This document shows, piece by piece, positions 63,897 to 64,000 of a stretch of DNA of 64,000 nt. This DNA comes from Kalymmatonema hyalinum WJT4-NPBG1. Lineage in GTDB: Bacteria > Cyanobacteriota > Cyanobacteriia > Cyanobacteriales > Nostocaceae. Both the position numbers and the translations under genes were made by a program. The stretch's first letter is position 1; each line of letters opens with the position of its first letter. Below the pieces are notes generated by a model that saw only the letters and a list, made by a program, of their open reading frames with translations, was not told the DNA's origin and searched no databases. The DNA lies in the NCBI GenBank assembly GCA_019359075.1, contig JAHHIB010000010.1, forward strand, positions 60,272-124,271, in the 5' to 3' direction.

Positions 63897-64000
63897 TTAT
63901 TTGAGAAGGCGATCGCAAAGATAATAAAATCCCCTCCAGTAAGAAAAACGGAGGGGAATTATGTTAAATGAAACAATTGCTGTCTATGCTATCATTGACG
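63883..64000 (+). mobile_element. Left end of an insertion sequence, possibly IS982-like, running off the window
   Basis: Begins with ACCCAAGTTGC, a form I associate with terminal repeats of some cyanobacterial insertion sequences. It is followed by a CCCCTCC/GGAGGGG hairpin (63932-63957) and an ATG at 63961 opening MLNETIAVYAIID, which resembles the start of IS982-type transposases. Only 40 nt of the coding region are visible, so the family is uncertain. Confidence 0.45.

Overview
The window comes from a filamentous, oxygen-evolving cyanobacterium, most likely a member of the Nostocales. The evidence is photosystem genes (psbA, psbO, psbEFLJ, psaI), NDH-1 genes (ndhCKJ), a carotenoid ketolase, a group 3 sigma factor, frequent GCGATCGC (HIP1) octamers, 7-bp short tandem repeats of the GTTAGTT type and many dispersed GC-rich palindromic repeats. 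The order and genus are inferred. No rRNA, tRNA or CRISPR array was seen.

Layout. 1-9 kb: an RRM protein on the minus strand, a B12-dependent ribonucleotide reductase (nrdJ) split by a group I intron, a flavin-binding oxidase-like protein, a DapF-like epimerase in which both catalytic cysteines are serines, cysE and a DUF3352 lipoprotein. 9-19 kb: an intact TnpB element with no zinc ribbon and a divergent small ORF, a rhodanese, hrcA, a tandem pair of membrane proteins, a GNAT enzyme, crtW plus an Hli-type protein, an SDR, a frameshifted tnpB and an SRPBCC protein. 19-29 kb: radical SAM protein, SemiSWEET, nucleotidyltransferase, aroC, psbA (E130 form of D1), a LuxR-type regulator and cofG, whose 3' end runs into dispersed repeats. 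29-34.6 kb is the most accessory part: a 21-bp tandem array, a translationally coupled AAA-type ATPase/TPR pair, UPF0175, a DUF2281/MazF toxin-antitoxin pair and a Uma2 nuclease. 34.7-46 kb: hflX (apparently with an AUA start), grx-gshB, ftsZ and ftsQ, then psbO. 46-52 kb: sigF followed by a PilP-like lipoprotein and two conserved proteins. 52-56.5 kb: psaI, the conserved rubA-ycf48-psbEFLJ photosystem II assembly block, and ndhCKJ. 56.5-64 kb: a hybrid histidine kinase, a PsiE-like protein, a TPR protein, an EF-G paralogue and a gene apparently cut by an insertion sequence at the right edge.

How the genes work together. Photosystem II biogenesis is the strongest theme: D1, cytochrome b559, PsbL, PsbJ, PsbO, Ycf48 and RubA, with crtW and the Hli protein as likely photoprotection. 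Glutaredoxin and glutathione synthetase form a thiol-redox pair. FtsZ and FtsQ form a division cluster. SigF beside a PilP-like protein suggests a pilus or surface link (inferred).

The most unusual observations are the intron placed directly after the NPCG codons of nrdJ, the Ser/Ser DapF homologue, the AUA start of hflX, in-frame insertion of palindromic repeats into several coding regions (one at a HIP1 site with a GCGAT direct repeat), a 33-bp tandem duplication over the psaI start codon, and the 21-bp array next to the ATPase/TPR pair.
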